Counted from the first letter of the stretch, positions 1 to 7,871 are shown. The stretch is 11,142 bases of DNA from Euperipatoides rowelli (GCA_003024985.2 PXIH01S0014754.1), one strand, 5' to 3'. Made by a program: numbers and translations. The notes: generated by a model from the letters alone, not told the origin.

Positions 1-149
1 AGATTTTTAAAAAAACGCAGCCTATATGTCTCATTCTCGAATAATAAAAAAATAAAGATGCTGCTTTTCTTATACCTGCAAGTTACAATGATAACAAACG
101 ATAAGTAGAGCATTATTACAAAACCTAGTTTAAAATAATCTTTCTTTTG

Positions 150-260
150 ATTTTACTTATAGATTAAATTTTGTTAATCAAATACAGTAATTTTAATCAA
201 AATTGAGAAACAACAAATTACAAAATAATAATTTGTTAATTAGTAGGCCAAGTTATAAAC
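150..260. repeat. Diverged direct repeat, copy 1
   Basis: The core at 239-258 (attagtaggccaagttataa) matches 775-794 (attagtaggctaagctacaa) at 17 of 20 positions. Similarity continues upstream, with gattttactt, a gagaa motif and acaaaataataat in the same order. It looks like an old dispersed repeat. The outer limits are approximate because both copies are A+T-rich. Confidence 0.45.
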
Positions 261-705
261 AAAATAGCGGATCCCATAATTGAAGATGAAAAATAAAAAT
301 GTCTAAGAAATCATCTTTCAGTTCTGTGGGCAGGGTATATCGTCTAAATTAATCTTCTAAAATATTCATTTGTTTGCTTTTTCTATCTATGTCAGCTGCT
401 GTGTTAGTGATTTCAAATAATAAAGTTTTTTTGAGTCCAATTTTAATAGTATTTTGATTTTATAGTAGTAAAGTTAGTAAAAAAAAAAAGACGTGCAATA
501 ATCGATGTACAAAAATAAGATGAAATAAAGTTTGTTTTAAATTTAAGAAAATGGTGGGTGATCCCTGAATGCTGCATAAATAAATAACATTTAATCTCAT
601 TTTCCATCTCGTTTGTAGTGATACTAAAAATGGTGGTTAAGAAGTGTTTGATTGAAATAACTCGTATTTTTAGGAAACTTAGTTTCAAAAATTACCTCGT
701 CTTTA

Positions 706-800
706 GATTTTACTTGTAAGTTTTTTTTACTCATTCGAAAATGAGAAGTCGACAAAATAAACAAAATAATAATAATTAGTAGGCTAAGCTACAATGGCTT
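706..800. repeat. Diverged direct repeat, copy 2
   Basis: This is the partner of the copy at 150-260, in the same orientation, about 540 bp away. The shared order is gattttactt, atgagaa, acaaaataataat, attagtaggc. A tandem duplication with later decay, or two insertions of one family, would both explain it. Confidence 0.45.
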
Positions 801-1030
801 GCCGCATAAAATCAAAGGTACAAATCACATTACGATATGAATTAAAAAAAAAAAAGAATGTTGTATTTCTAACTTAATTTTTATTTTATTATTGAATGAT
901 ATAAATTTATTTTAAATTTGGCTTCAAGTAATTGCTTTTGTGCAAAAAAAAAAAAGGAAGAGGAAATGTATTAGTAACGTTGCAAAATATTAAGATGTAA
1001 TTTAGAACAAATAACCGTTTTCTAAAATTA

Positions 1031-1092
1031 CTAACCAGTTTTTGGCCATTCGGTCGCCTTAACCAGTTAACTGATTATCCGTCTCATCCCTA
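1031..1092 (-). mobile_element. Solo hAT-type transposon end (TAGGGATGAG)
   Basis: Read on the minus strand from 1092, this begins TAGGGATGAGACGG and runs into ggttaa/gttaac motifs (positions 1060-1080). That combination is typical of one large class of hAT termini, where TAGGGATG is followed by repeated CGGTTAA-like boxes; this is recalled family knowledge. No matching opposite end is found in the window, so it is a fragment. Its inner limit is approximate. Confidence 0.55.
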
Positions 1093-1391
1093 CAACTCAC
1101 TAGACCACAATCAAATGATGAGTGTCAGAAGACCAAAATACTGTAGATCCTTAAATAAATTATTGGTAAGGATATCAATGTGAAAAAAACTAGACCTAAA
1201 ACTATATAGCATTGACCCTGACAAAGTTTGATAATTTAAATACTAAAAGTAATAATTCAGATTAATTTCAGTATTGTGTAAATGATAGAAGTTTTAAATG
1301 GGAAAAAAAATAAGTTTATTTTTGGATGTACGTTTGTATTTCAGTATACAATCGATTTTAATTTTAAAAAAATACTCTTTACAAGACTTAC

Positions 1392-1489
1392 ATTACTAAA
1401 ATCCATAACTCTTGGTTCTCCAGTCAGATAATCGACATCCAAGGAGACAAGAGGCGTGCTGAAAGGCAACATATTTCCTAGTTTTCCTG
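1392..1489 (-). CDS. RABEP1: Rabaptin-5 exon e (linker after the coiled coil, tandem acceptor)
   Basis: This 98-nt exon has a donor AGTAAT|gtaagtc and an acceptor tttttttag|CAG|GA (phase 1 in, 0 out). It reads GKLGNMLPFSTPLVSLDVDY, then LTGEPRVMDFSN. The second AG (exon start 1486) is also usable, so the junction would give Thr-Ala-Gly or Thr-Gly. The segment is not coiled coil and resembles the disordered linker between the two coiled-coil blocks of rabaptin; I do not see a specific vertebrate match. Support is from the two good splice sites, the open phase and the short 78-nt intron that separates it from exon d. Confidence 0.68.
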
Positions 1490-1567
1490 CTAAAAAAAAT
1501 GGAGATTTTTTTAGTCAAACATCCATAGACAATTACAAGGATGAAGGCAATTGAAATTGTGATTTAC
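1490..1567 (-). other. Short GT-AG intron between exons d and e
   Basis: This 78-nt intron starts gtaaat and ends with a run of T followed by tag, with no other long introns nearby in size. Its length is typical of compact insect introns and contrasts with the 1.4-4.2 kb introns elsewhere in this gene. The T-run directly before tag|CAG makes the 3' end a tandem NAGNAG acceptor. Confidence 0.75.
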
Positions 1568-1666
1568 CTGTTTTCCCCTTTTTTTTCTCCTGCTCTTCCC
1601 TCATCTGCTGAAGCCATAAAACCCTTCGCTCTTGTTCTAGCCGTTCTTCGTCTTTTTTGTGCATCT
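1568..1666 (-). CDS. RABEP1: Rabaptin-5 exon d (charged helical end of the first coiled coil)
   Basis: This 99-nt exon runs from acceptor cttacaatag|AG to donor AACAG|gtaaat (phase 1 to 1). The split codon gives Glu, then MHKKDEERLEQERRVLWLQ and QMREEQEKKKGKT follow. Joined to exon c it reads ...QQRKIL-E-MHKKDEER, which fits the vertebrate ...EQLRQVEELKKKDQEDDEQQRL segment in position and character: strongly charged, Glu/Lys/Arg-rich helix followed by a basic stretch. An unspliced reading extends upstream through the intron to an ATG, but the acceptor and phase make the exon call better. A second frame of the exon is also open; the coiled-coil frame is preferred because it continues the conserved protein. 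The downstream intron is only 78 nt. Confidence 0.87.
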
Positions 1667-1732
1667 CTATTGTAAGTAAAAACAGCTCTCCTTTAAAAAC
1701 AATTAGCAATTGCTTCTTCATAATAGTTTCAT

Positions 1733-1863
1733 ATGTTCCCTTACTGGATAATCACGACAATGTTAAAACAGCAAAAATACTATCTACAAAATTATCAACA
1801 TAAAAAATATACTGTATTTTGTTTTTCCATTAACACTTATGGGATTATCAAATAAGGGAACAT
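1733..1863. mobile_element. Small inverted-repeat element (MITE-like) beside exon d
   Basis: The arms 1733-1753 (atgttcccttactggataatc, quoted in part: atgttccctta) and 1843-1863 are reverse complements at 19 of 21 positions. They enclose 89 bp of A+T-rich DNA, 131 bp in all. The size and imperfect terminal repeats suit a non-autonomous DNA transposon. It lies only 67 nt upstream of the exon d acceptor. The family is not recognised. Confidence 0.6.
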
Positions 1864-1935
1864 AATATAGATTTAACAGTAACAAAATATAATAAATTAA
1901 TACATAATAGCAGTGTTTCGGTATCCTGAGGGTTT

Positions 1936-1999
1936 GCTAGTTAAAGGTCGGGGGTAAGCGAGTTGATGGTCGGGCAGTGCGAGTTGATAGTCAAGGGTC
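1936..1999. repeat. Three imperfect 21-22-bp tandem repeats
   Basis: Units start at 1936 (gctagttaaaggtcggggg), 1958 (gcgagttgatggtcggg) and 1979 (gcgagttgatagtcaaggg). Each has the form gc-agtt-a-ggtc. They are GC-richer than their surroundings and lie 25 bp inside a hAT-like end, where short repeats often serve as transposase binding sites (inference). Confidence 0.6.
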
Positions 2000-2175
2000 G
2001 CAACTGAGTACAATTTTAAGTATTTTTTTTCTAAAGTAAAAAAAAAGGATTTTTTTTAAATTGACGATAAAAAAATTTAGTATAATATTTATCTTATTAG
2101 TTTTTTTATTAAGTATACTGCTGGATTTTAAGTTTCAGTGAGTATAAAATAGATTTTTACTTAACATTATGCAAC

Positions 2176-2300
2176 TCAATTCATAGTACCGGAATATTTG
2201 AACTTCTGGTTGATAAGAAAAAATGGCGTTAGCATCATATCCACTTCAAATGAGTTGCAGGTTGAAACATTGGCTAGGTCTGGCTGTGCCGAAATTGAAT
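2176..2300 (-). pseudogene. Transposon coding relic
   Basis: One minus-strand frame, ending at a TGA at 2176-2178, reads ...PDLANVSTCNSFEV, then DMMLTPFFLINQKF. Its composition is more protein-like and more GC-rich than the flanking intron, and it lies inside the hAT-like element. I do not recognise a specific transposase domain. There is no start codon or matching longer frame, so any gene is broken. Confidence 0.3.
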
Positions 2301-3011
2301 AATTTAGGAAGGTAAAATTATATAAAATCAATAATTGTATTTTGTGTAAATAAACTGTTCAAAGCGCTAGACATTTTATTTATGTATTAAATAAATGTTA
2401 TCGTAATTAAAAATGTTACAAATAATAATTGAGAGGTAAGATCTATTCTATGGCATTCAATTATACATTTCTTCATAACCTCAATAGCTAAAAAAAATAA
2501 CATAATTTGATTATAATTTCAATAAAAATTTACAGGTGGAGGACGCCTCATTTAAACAAGGGGGGTGGAGTGTTCACACCCTGAGGTTCAAGAGGTACGA
2601 AAAATATTTCTCATTTTCAAGGGGCCCTTGACTATGTAAAGTTTACGAACCACTGCTCTAGAGGTAATAAGCTAGATAATTAGCCAATGCAAGTTATAAC
2701 ATCCTTACCTTTGGAAGGTTTTGACATTTTTCATATAATTGTGAAATTATCAAATAATGAACAAAATAGATTGAACAATAATTGTATTATAACGGATGGT
2801 TTTATTTATTGTTTTTTATTATTTATTAATTGGTACTTTCAAATGTAACTGAGGTTATTTCAATGTATAATTATTTTCTTAATACCTGATTTATGAAACT
2901 AACGCTTTTGTAAATGTTGTATTAGAGTAACGTTGCAAATTCCTGAATCTAATTATCTCTTGAAATATTCAAACCACTTGAACGTGCTAATTAATTATTC
3001 ATTATCTGTAA

Positions 3012-3061
3012 ATTTGTATGCACGTCGTTCTGTTATAAAAAAGAGGTGCGTGCATACAAAT
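3012..3061. repeat. Perfect 13-bp inverted repeat (hairpin)
   Basis: Arms 3012-3024 (atttgtatgcacg) and 3049-3061 are exact reverse complements separated by 24 nt. Transcribed from either strand it would fold into a short stem. The stem is too short for a typical animal microRNA precursor. It may be the paired ends of a tiny deletion-derived element. Confidence 0.7.
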
Positions 3062-3148
3062 AATTACTCGTTCACATTATAGAGGATGCTAACCTCTAGC
3101 AAACAATCAGCTGTATTTTTATTTACGATATTATTTTATTATTGTAAG

Positions 3149-3379
3149 CTAGGGGAAGGCATCCCCCAGGTTCGTAGTCCCCGCCACGTAGTAACTACTG
3201 TAACTACCATTGTTAAGAAGGAGAGTTTTGTTATTTTTATCTGCAATAGAACCAGCCAATAAATACTTTATTTCTACCTGCCAGTCTTTGTTTCTCACTG
3301 CCATTATTTCACTTTCATCAACTTGTAGTGCTTCTGTGAAACCAGAAGCATTAAAGTATATTAAAATGTTTAATAACTC
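3149..3379 (-). other. Exon-like open segment of uncertain nature
   Basis: A 76-codon open stretch between two TAG stops includes EALQVDESEIMAVRNKDWQ, followed by VEIKYLLAGSIADKN. Inside it, 3278-3333 is flanked by a good acceptor (tctggtttcacag) and a donor (CAG|gtagaa), giving a 56-nt exon-like unit. Its length breaks phase between exons c and d, so it cannot be a constitutive rabaptin exon. Base composition is less A+T-rich than the surrounding intron. It may be a transposon relic, an alternative terminal exon or a frame-breaking cassette exon; no homology is recognised. Confidence 0.3.
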
Positions 3380-3847
3380 CTAAGTGAAATAAATCACATG
3401 ATGAACTGAACAATAACTACAATAATTACTACAAGATTAATTTATAATCATTTTTAATGATATACTGTAAGTTTGAGCCTTATACTTTTACCAGAAGTGA
3501 AGCTTTTTTATGACATCATCATGCTTATCTTCTGATTTAGTTTTCCTTTCACAAAAATCGAAACTCAGCACTAAGCCGAGAAGATTCAAATCAATCCATT
3601 AGCAGATTTATAAGTACGGAAGATGTGGAAACAACAATGATCCCGATTTAGCTTTTGGCCAAGTGCAGCATTCAACGCAGAAGCATTTATAACTTCGCTG
3701 TTTTTCTTAATTTTAAACTTTACTCAGCATTTTTGTATGATTTTTGTATGGGGATTTGGACCCCTTAGCCTTCATTACAACTTTTTGGATATTATTTAAT
3801 ACTTTTGTAAATTAAGAATAAAATAAATAACTATGGAATACAGATGA

Positions 3848-4098
3848 TAGGCCTACAAATGAGCTAGCCTACTTTCAGTATTAAAAATGAACATGCCTTG
3901 TATTTTTTTACATAATCTATTGAAATTATCATGCATACGAGTACAAGACCAGTGATCTGATTATAATACGATTACTGAACAAATACAGTAGATATAATTA
4001 CATATATTTTAAATTATATAGTAATAAAATACATTTATTCAGTCATTTATTATAATCAGATCACTACTCTTATATTCATATGCTCATTTGTAGGCTTA
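3848..4098. mobile_element. Foldback (inverted-repeat) element with an insertion in one arm
   Basis: Outer arms 3848-3864 (taggcctacaaatgagc) and 4082-4098 pair at 16 of 17 positions. Inner arms 3951-3968 (agtgatctgattataata) and 4048-4065 pair perfectly at 18 of 18. The right arm reads straight from outer to inner repeat, while the left arm has about 65 extra bases (3865-3928), after which pairing resumes at about 3931-3950 with several mismatches. The element is about 250 bp and has no coding capacity, so it is a MITE or foldback transposon of unknown family. Confidence 0.7.
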
Positions 4099-4258
4099 TT
4101 AGTTATCCTTAATATACAATCGATTATTAAATATTGCCCAAATAATTGACAAAAATACAGTATATATATTCTTAAAATGCATACAGCAAAACAATATATA
4201 ACAATAATGTTTCTTGTGCTAACATTTTATTTATAATTCATAATTAGTGCAAACTTAC

Positions 4259-4417
4259 CAAGAATCTTCCTCTGTTGTTCTGCAGTAAGCACACTCTGCA
4301 TTCGCTGCATGTCCATAATTTGCAGCCGCTGACTTTCTAAAAACTGATCGTTAGCCATTTGCCAGGTTTGCTTCAGTTCCAAATGCTCCCGTTTTTCTTG
4401 TTCCAACAAATGGCACA
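4259..4417 (-). CDS. RABEP1: Rabaptin-5 exon c (coiled coil, ANDQFLESQRL)
   Basis: This 159-nt exon runs from acceptor tttatgtag|TG to donor CTTG|gtaagttt (phase 1 to 1). After the split Val it encodes 52 codons starting CHLLEQEKREHLELKQTWQ, followed by ANDQFLESQRLQIMDMQRM and SVLTAEQQRKIL. Vertebrate rabaptin-5 has the very similar CHLLEQERQQ, TWQKANDQFLESQRL and DMQRMEIVLTSEQ, so the family call is secure. The whole exon is predicted coiled coil. Any coding reading that continues past the donor is intron: the strong gtaagt site and the conserved continuation in exon d mark the true end. The lengths and phases would allow in-frame skipping of this exon, though its conservation argues against that being routine. 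Confidence 0.93.
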
Positions 4418-5856
4418 CTACATAAATAAAATAAATACACATTTGTGAGGGGGGACAAAAAGTATAGACCACTAGCAGTTATTACTATAATCAAACACTA
4501 AAAGTACTTTTGGATATATGGAAAAATTTGCCATTTTAATGAATAAAATGATAAACTTAAAAAGTAAAAACAGAAATACATGTACAATCTATATTAGAAT
4601 TGATAGGCTGCTGAATAATACAGGATCTTAAAAATTAGTCTTTTCAATAATCAGATTTAAATCAGAGCTTCTTTATAAATTTTAAAAGCATACGACATTT
4701 GCTGGAATAACGAAGGTCATATCCAATGAGTATGACCTAAGGCATGGCTGTCTATATGCAAAACAAAAACATGAATAAATTATACACGAATAAATTATCA
4801 TTAATTCACACATGCAATGAGAGTCGATTGCTAAGCACAATCTTTACGATTTGTAATTGATCAGATCATATTAATATGACATTCGATGACCCTATTACGA
4901 AAGTAAACAACATGCAAAGATAACACAGCTAACCCTGCATGAGGGAGCTAATACAACAGAATAAAATTAATAAACTATCAATTTGTTATAATATGTATAA
5001 CCTATTAGACTTGGTTATAGAAAAACAGTTCAAAAACAATTTTTCAAAACTGTTAAAATTATTTTCCAAAACATAATTTTTCAAACAACATTCAATTCGG
5101 CGTAATAAAAATTACTGAAAATAAAACTCTTTGAGAAACAATTATTTGAATGCATAATCATTGACAAGAATGTTACAAGTAATATTAATTCTTCACTTAT
5201 TGCAAATTAAATGCCTTTAACATTTACCCTTATTCTAACACACCATTACTCTCAATATTTTAATTTTAATTTTCACTTTTTTTTCTATACGCCCACTTTA
5301 ATCCTAAATCTTCTCTTAATACTTATTGTTTTTTCCTTTTTTTATTTAAGAATTTTGAAGATGCGTATTTTGAAAAATTGTCTATCATTCTATTAAGATT
5401 TTGAAGATTTATGTTTCAAAAAATTGTTAATGGGAATAAGTGTTTTGTCAAAGAATTGTGATATGAAGAATTGTTTACAAACAATGTAGTGGTCATCATT
5501 AGACTTAAATGTGTGACATAAATCTAGCATAATAATAATGACATTCAAAAAAATTATTACGTTATTTGGAGGCTTTCAGAGCTTAGTAGATCAATACAAT
5601 CTTTCAATAACAGTTCTAAAAATTAACATATACTGTAAATAGAAAATCTATAGTAAGTTTCAATCTGAACAAACCTAGATATAAACTTATAAGATATTTA
5701 ATTAAATTTAAAAAGTTCTAGCGAGTCTACACGTGCACTCTTCCATTTCAATTTATTCTTCCAAGATCATATAATGTTAAATGCCTAATAAGTACCAAAA
5801 ATTTATTAGATAAAATGATGTAGTACCAGTAGAGACAAAAAAAATGAATACAATAC
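4418..5856 (-). other. Intron between exons b and c
   Basis: This 1439-nt intron begins gtattg and ends atgtag. It is A+T-rich, with a pyrimidine-rich plus-strand stretch around 5215-5345. It has only minor palindromes, for example aggtcata/tatgacct at 4714-4738 with a 9-nt loop. I see no gene or clear transposon in it. Confidence 0.8.
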
Positions 5857-5992
5857 CTTCTTGTAATTCCTTCCGAAGCCTATCAGCGTCATCTTGTAAT
5901 ACAGCTTTCTGAGTATTAAGAACAGCCACATACATCTCAAGATCACTCCGAGAAGCTTTCTCTGCTTGCAAAACATTATTTAGTTCTTTAAC
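5857..5992 (-). CDS. RABEP1: Rabaptin-5 exon b (conserved coiled coil, DLEMYVAVLNTQK)
   Basis: This 136-nt exon runs from acceptor ttattaag|GTT to donor GAAG|gtattg (phase 0 in, 1 out). It encodes 45 full codons beginning VKELNNVLQAEKASRSD and containing DLEMYVAVLNTQKAVLQ and RLRKELQE. This block is nearly the same as the vertebrate rabaptin-5 sequence I remember (DLEMYVAVLNTQKSVLQ, EKLRKELHE) and is the strongest identification in the window. The heptad pattern of Leu/Val/Tyr with charged residues fits a parallel coiled coil in the N-terminal half of the protein, within the region reported to mediate dimerisation and Rab4-side contacts. The split last codon is completed by the first two bases of exon c to give Val, restoring the conserved E-V-C-H-L-L-E-Q junction. 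Confidence 0.93.
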
Positions 5993-6313
5993 CTTAATAA
6001 AAATAGAAACAATGGATTCATTAAAACATAAAAATAATTAAAATATAAAAACTATTTCAACATTGCAAACTAAATTACTTCACAAATAAAAACAAAATAG
6101 AATAATCTCTGAATTCATAGAATGACACAGTCCTCTGTAACACCCAAGTCGGGGAATAAAACATTTCTATTAAAGTTATCTGCTAGTCTTAACCTATAAG
6201 CTTTTAAAAAAATTGATTTAAAATTTAATTTTTCCAAATTTTTATGTACTATCTATTAGCCAATTAGTAAAATACTTGAGGGATAAATTTTGGCTCTTCT
6301 CTTTCACCCAGTG

Positions 6314-6346
6314 TTTCTCAGGATATCAAACTGATATCCTGAGAAA
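6314..6346. repeat. Perfect 15-bp palindrome with 3-nt loop
   Basis: Arms 6314-6328 (tttctcaggatatca) and 6332-6346 are exact reverse complements around the loop aac. This is a tight hairpin or cruciform former in the intron between exons a and b. A terminator role is not expected in this eukaryotic setting. Confidence 0.8.
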
Positions 6347-7716
6347 AAATCTTCTCAAAAGCATGAACTAAACTAAGCTCAATTGTGTTCCATTGGTCTA
6401 AGCATTGCAAATTCATTGGTNTATTTTCAATCCTTATTTCACACCAGTTACTGTAAAACAAAATATAATGCATGTAATCCACTTTAAAATTGTGAGCTGA
6501 CACCTTGTCTGCCAGCTACAATGTTTCCAAAAGTTTCCAAAGGGAGCTGTCGCCTTGTGTTCCAGTCATATGGTTTACTGCACAGTTTCCAGCAGCCCAG
6601 TTACCATCAGTATGCTTGCTGCATTACTTTCAGCCATATATCCAAGTAAGGTAACCTTTGTGACCACTATTAGCCTTCAAACTTTTACAATCATAGTAAT
6701 TCTAGTAATTTATATTCATATATGACTATGTTGTAGATAGTTCCAAATTATTTGATAATTTTAATTATTTTATTCGATACTTGTCAATATTGCTTAGTGA
6801 CTAGCTTATTGATATGGTTGTAATATTAACACCGTACAGCACGACTGAGAAACAACATGTTTATCATCATTGGATCCGTTCTCCAAGGCGTAGGTCCGTA
6901 CCTATGGATCGACAAATATTTCTAACGAGCTCTTCTAGTTTAAAAATCCTTTTATTATTTACCATTTCATACACTATAGAACTACTGTACATATTAAGCA
7001 TACACCACCAAATGCATCTAGCCTTGGATGTGAGAAAGCTCTGCTAAATAATTATAAAATGTAAATAACTAATTACGTGAATTGGAACTCATCTGAAAAG
7101 ATAAATATTTGATTCCTTGGTAACTAATCATTTTATTATCCGATCAAGTACAATACAGCCATCACCATTTTTACACTGGGGTTTCACCCATTATAGTACT
7201 ATATGATTTTCTACCAAAACATACAGGTAGGCGCTCACGATCTGATATAATTATGTTTGACTGTATCAACCTAATTAGAATATAAAATACACAATAGACT
7301 ACTAGGCTAACTAAATGAGAACATACTGTTTTCTTGTTTCACTGAGAGGTGAACATGCTTGGTTATCATTTTCTTCATGAGGTGTTGATACATGATGTCA
7401 CTAATATTGTAATTGTAATCCACAATGTCAGTTTTCTTCAAGTTTCCAATATTTACCATTTGAATCTGAGTAAATGAACCACTTTGAAAACCTGGCAATA
7501 AGTATGTGTGCCATACAAATTTTATGTTGCATGATGGAAATCTAAGGGTTATCATGAATGTCTGAATAAGTGTGCCTTTTCCATTTTACCTCAAATGAAT
7601 GAAAAGTGCACTCATGGTATAATTTAAAAAAAAAATTATATGAATGTAGTAATTATTAAAGCTTCAGCCTAATGGGAAAAATAGGGCTTTAAATAAAAAT
7701 AATAAGCATCTATCAT

Positions 7717-7730
7717 ACACACACACACAC
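7717..7730. repeat. (AC)7 microsatellite
   Basis: Seven uninterrupted AC units lie in an A+T-rich intron. This is an ordinary short dinucleotide repeat and may be polymorphic. Confidence 0.9.
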
Positions 7731-7832
7731 TTCTTACCCTAGTGTTTCCTGCCAGACTATACAAAATTAATCAATCAAGATCAATATAAAAATGAATATA
7801 ATTTTTAAAAAATATTTTATTGGTGATAAAAA

Positions 7833-7871
7833 TACAGGAGGTTTCGACCTTAAAAAGCAAGTCTTAATCAG
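7833..7871 (-). ncRNA. Degenerate hammerhead-like motif, Penelope-type retroelement relic
   Basis: On the minus strand the order is CTGATTA (7871-7865), a short stem-loop with GAC (7863-7861) pairing to GTC (7848-7846), GAAAC (7845-7841), then GTA (7835-7833). This is the core order of a hammerhead ribozyme, CUGAUGA / helix II / GAAA / short helix III / UH, as found in Penelope-like retroelements. The G8 position (CUGAUGA) is T here; in the hammerhead mechanism this residue forms a core base pair and acts as the general acid, so activity is not expected. Helix I pairing is also poor. No reverse transcriptase is recognised nearby, so this looks like a decayed terminal fragment. Confidence 0.45.

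Larger units (their letters stand above)
1..1391 (-). other. Intron downstream of exon e (incomplete)
   Basis: This A+T-rich stretch lies 3' of the exon e donor and has no exon I can support. It contains a diverged direct repeat (about 150-260 and 706-800) and a hAT-type transposon end at 1031-1092. Possible minus-strand splice signals near 70-80 and 692 give immediate stops in the required phase and were not accepted. Confidence 0.6.
1911..2655. mobile_element. Decayed hAT-like element with CAGTG termini
   Basis: The left end at 1911 begins cagtgtttcg; the right end read inward from 2655 begins cagtggttcg, agreeing at 9 of the first 10 bases. CAGTGGTTC-type ends are common in hAT transposons. 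The 8 bp after the right end, ctctagag, fits the hAT target consensus nTnnnnAn, but the 8 bp before the left end, cataatag, do not match it. So these may be ends of two different copies. Three 21-22-bp subterminal repeats (1936-1999) and a minus-strand coding relic (about 2176-2300) lie inside. It sits within the intron between exons c and d. Confidence 0.45.
1667..4258 (-). other. Intron between exons c and d
   Basis: This 2592-nt intron runs from gtaagttt to acaatag. It carries much of the window's repeat load: the 131-bp inverted-repeat element, the hAT-like region, a 13-bp hairpin, the exon-like segment and the foldback element. The remaining stretches are A+T-rich with nothing further that I can identify. 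Confidence 0.8.

Noticed and set aside
1-75. Possible next exon after an acceptor aacttgcag near 76
   Set aside because: Exon e ends in phase 0, and this segment starts GTA TAA, an immediate stop; the other frames do not match the phase.
443-688. 81-codon minus-strand open frame
   Set aside because: It is Phe/Ile/Thr-rich translation of A+T-rich intron, with no motif, no splice support and no fit to the rabaptin phase.
2702-2710. Strong minus-strand donor (CAAAG|gtaagg)
   Set aside because: No acceptor with a usable phase lies a reasonable distance upstream, so no exon can be built.
5211-5396. 61-codon plus-strand open frame rich in Phe and Leu
   Set aside because: It is the translation of a pyrimidine-rich tract in an intron; hydrophobic runs are expected from T-rich DNA.
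6318-6503. 61-codon minus-strand frame containing an ambiguous residue
   Set aside because: It crosses the n at 6421 and the 15-bp palindrome, and has no protein-like pattern.
6814-7047. 77-codon plus-strand open frame
   Set aside because: It has no recognisable domain and lies opposite to the gene inside its largest intron; nothing beyond length supports it.
7307-7555. 82-codon minus-strand frame with IMYQHLMKKMITKHVHL
   Set aside because: It looks slightly protein-like, but I recognise no family, and no splice sites place it in the gene.
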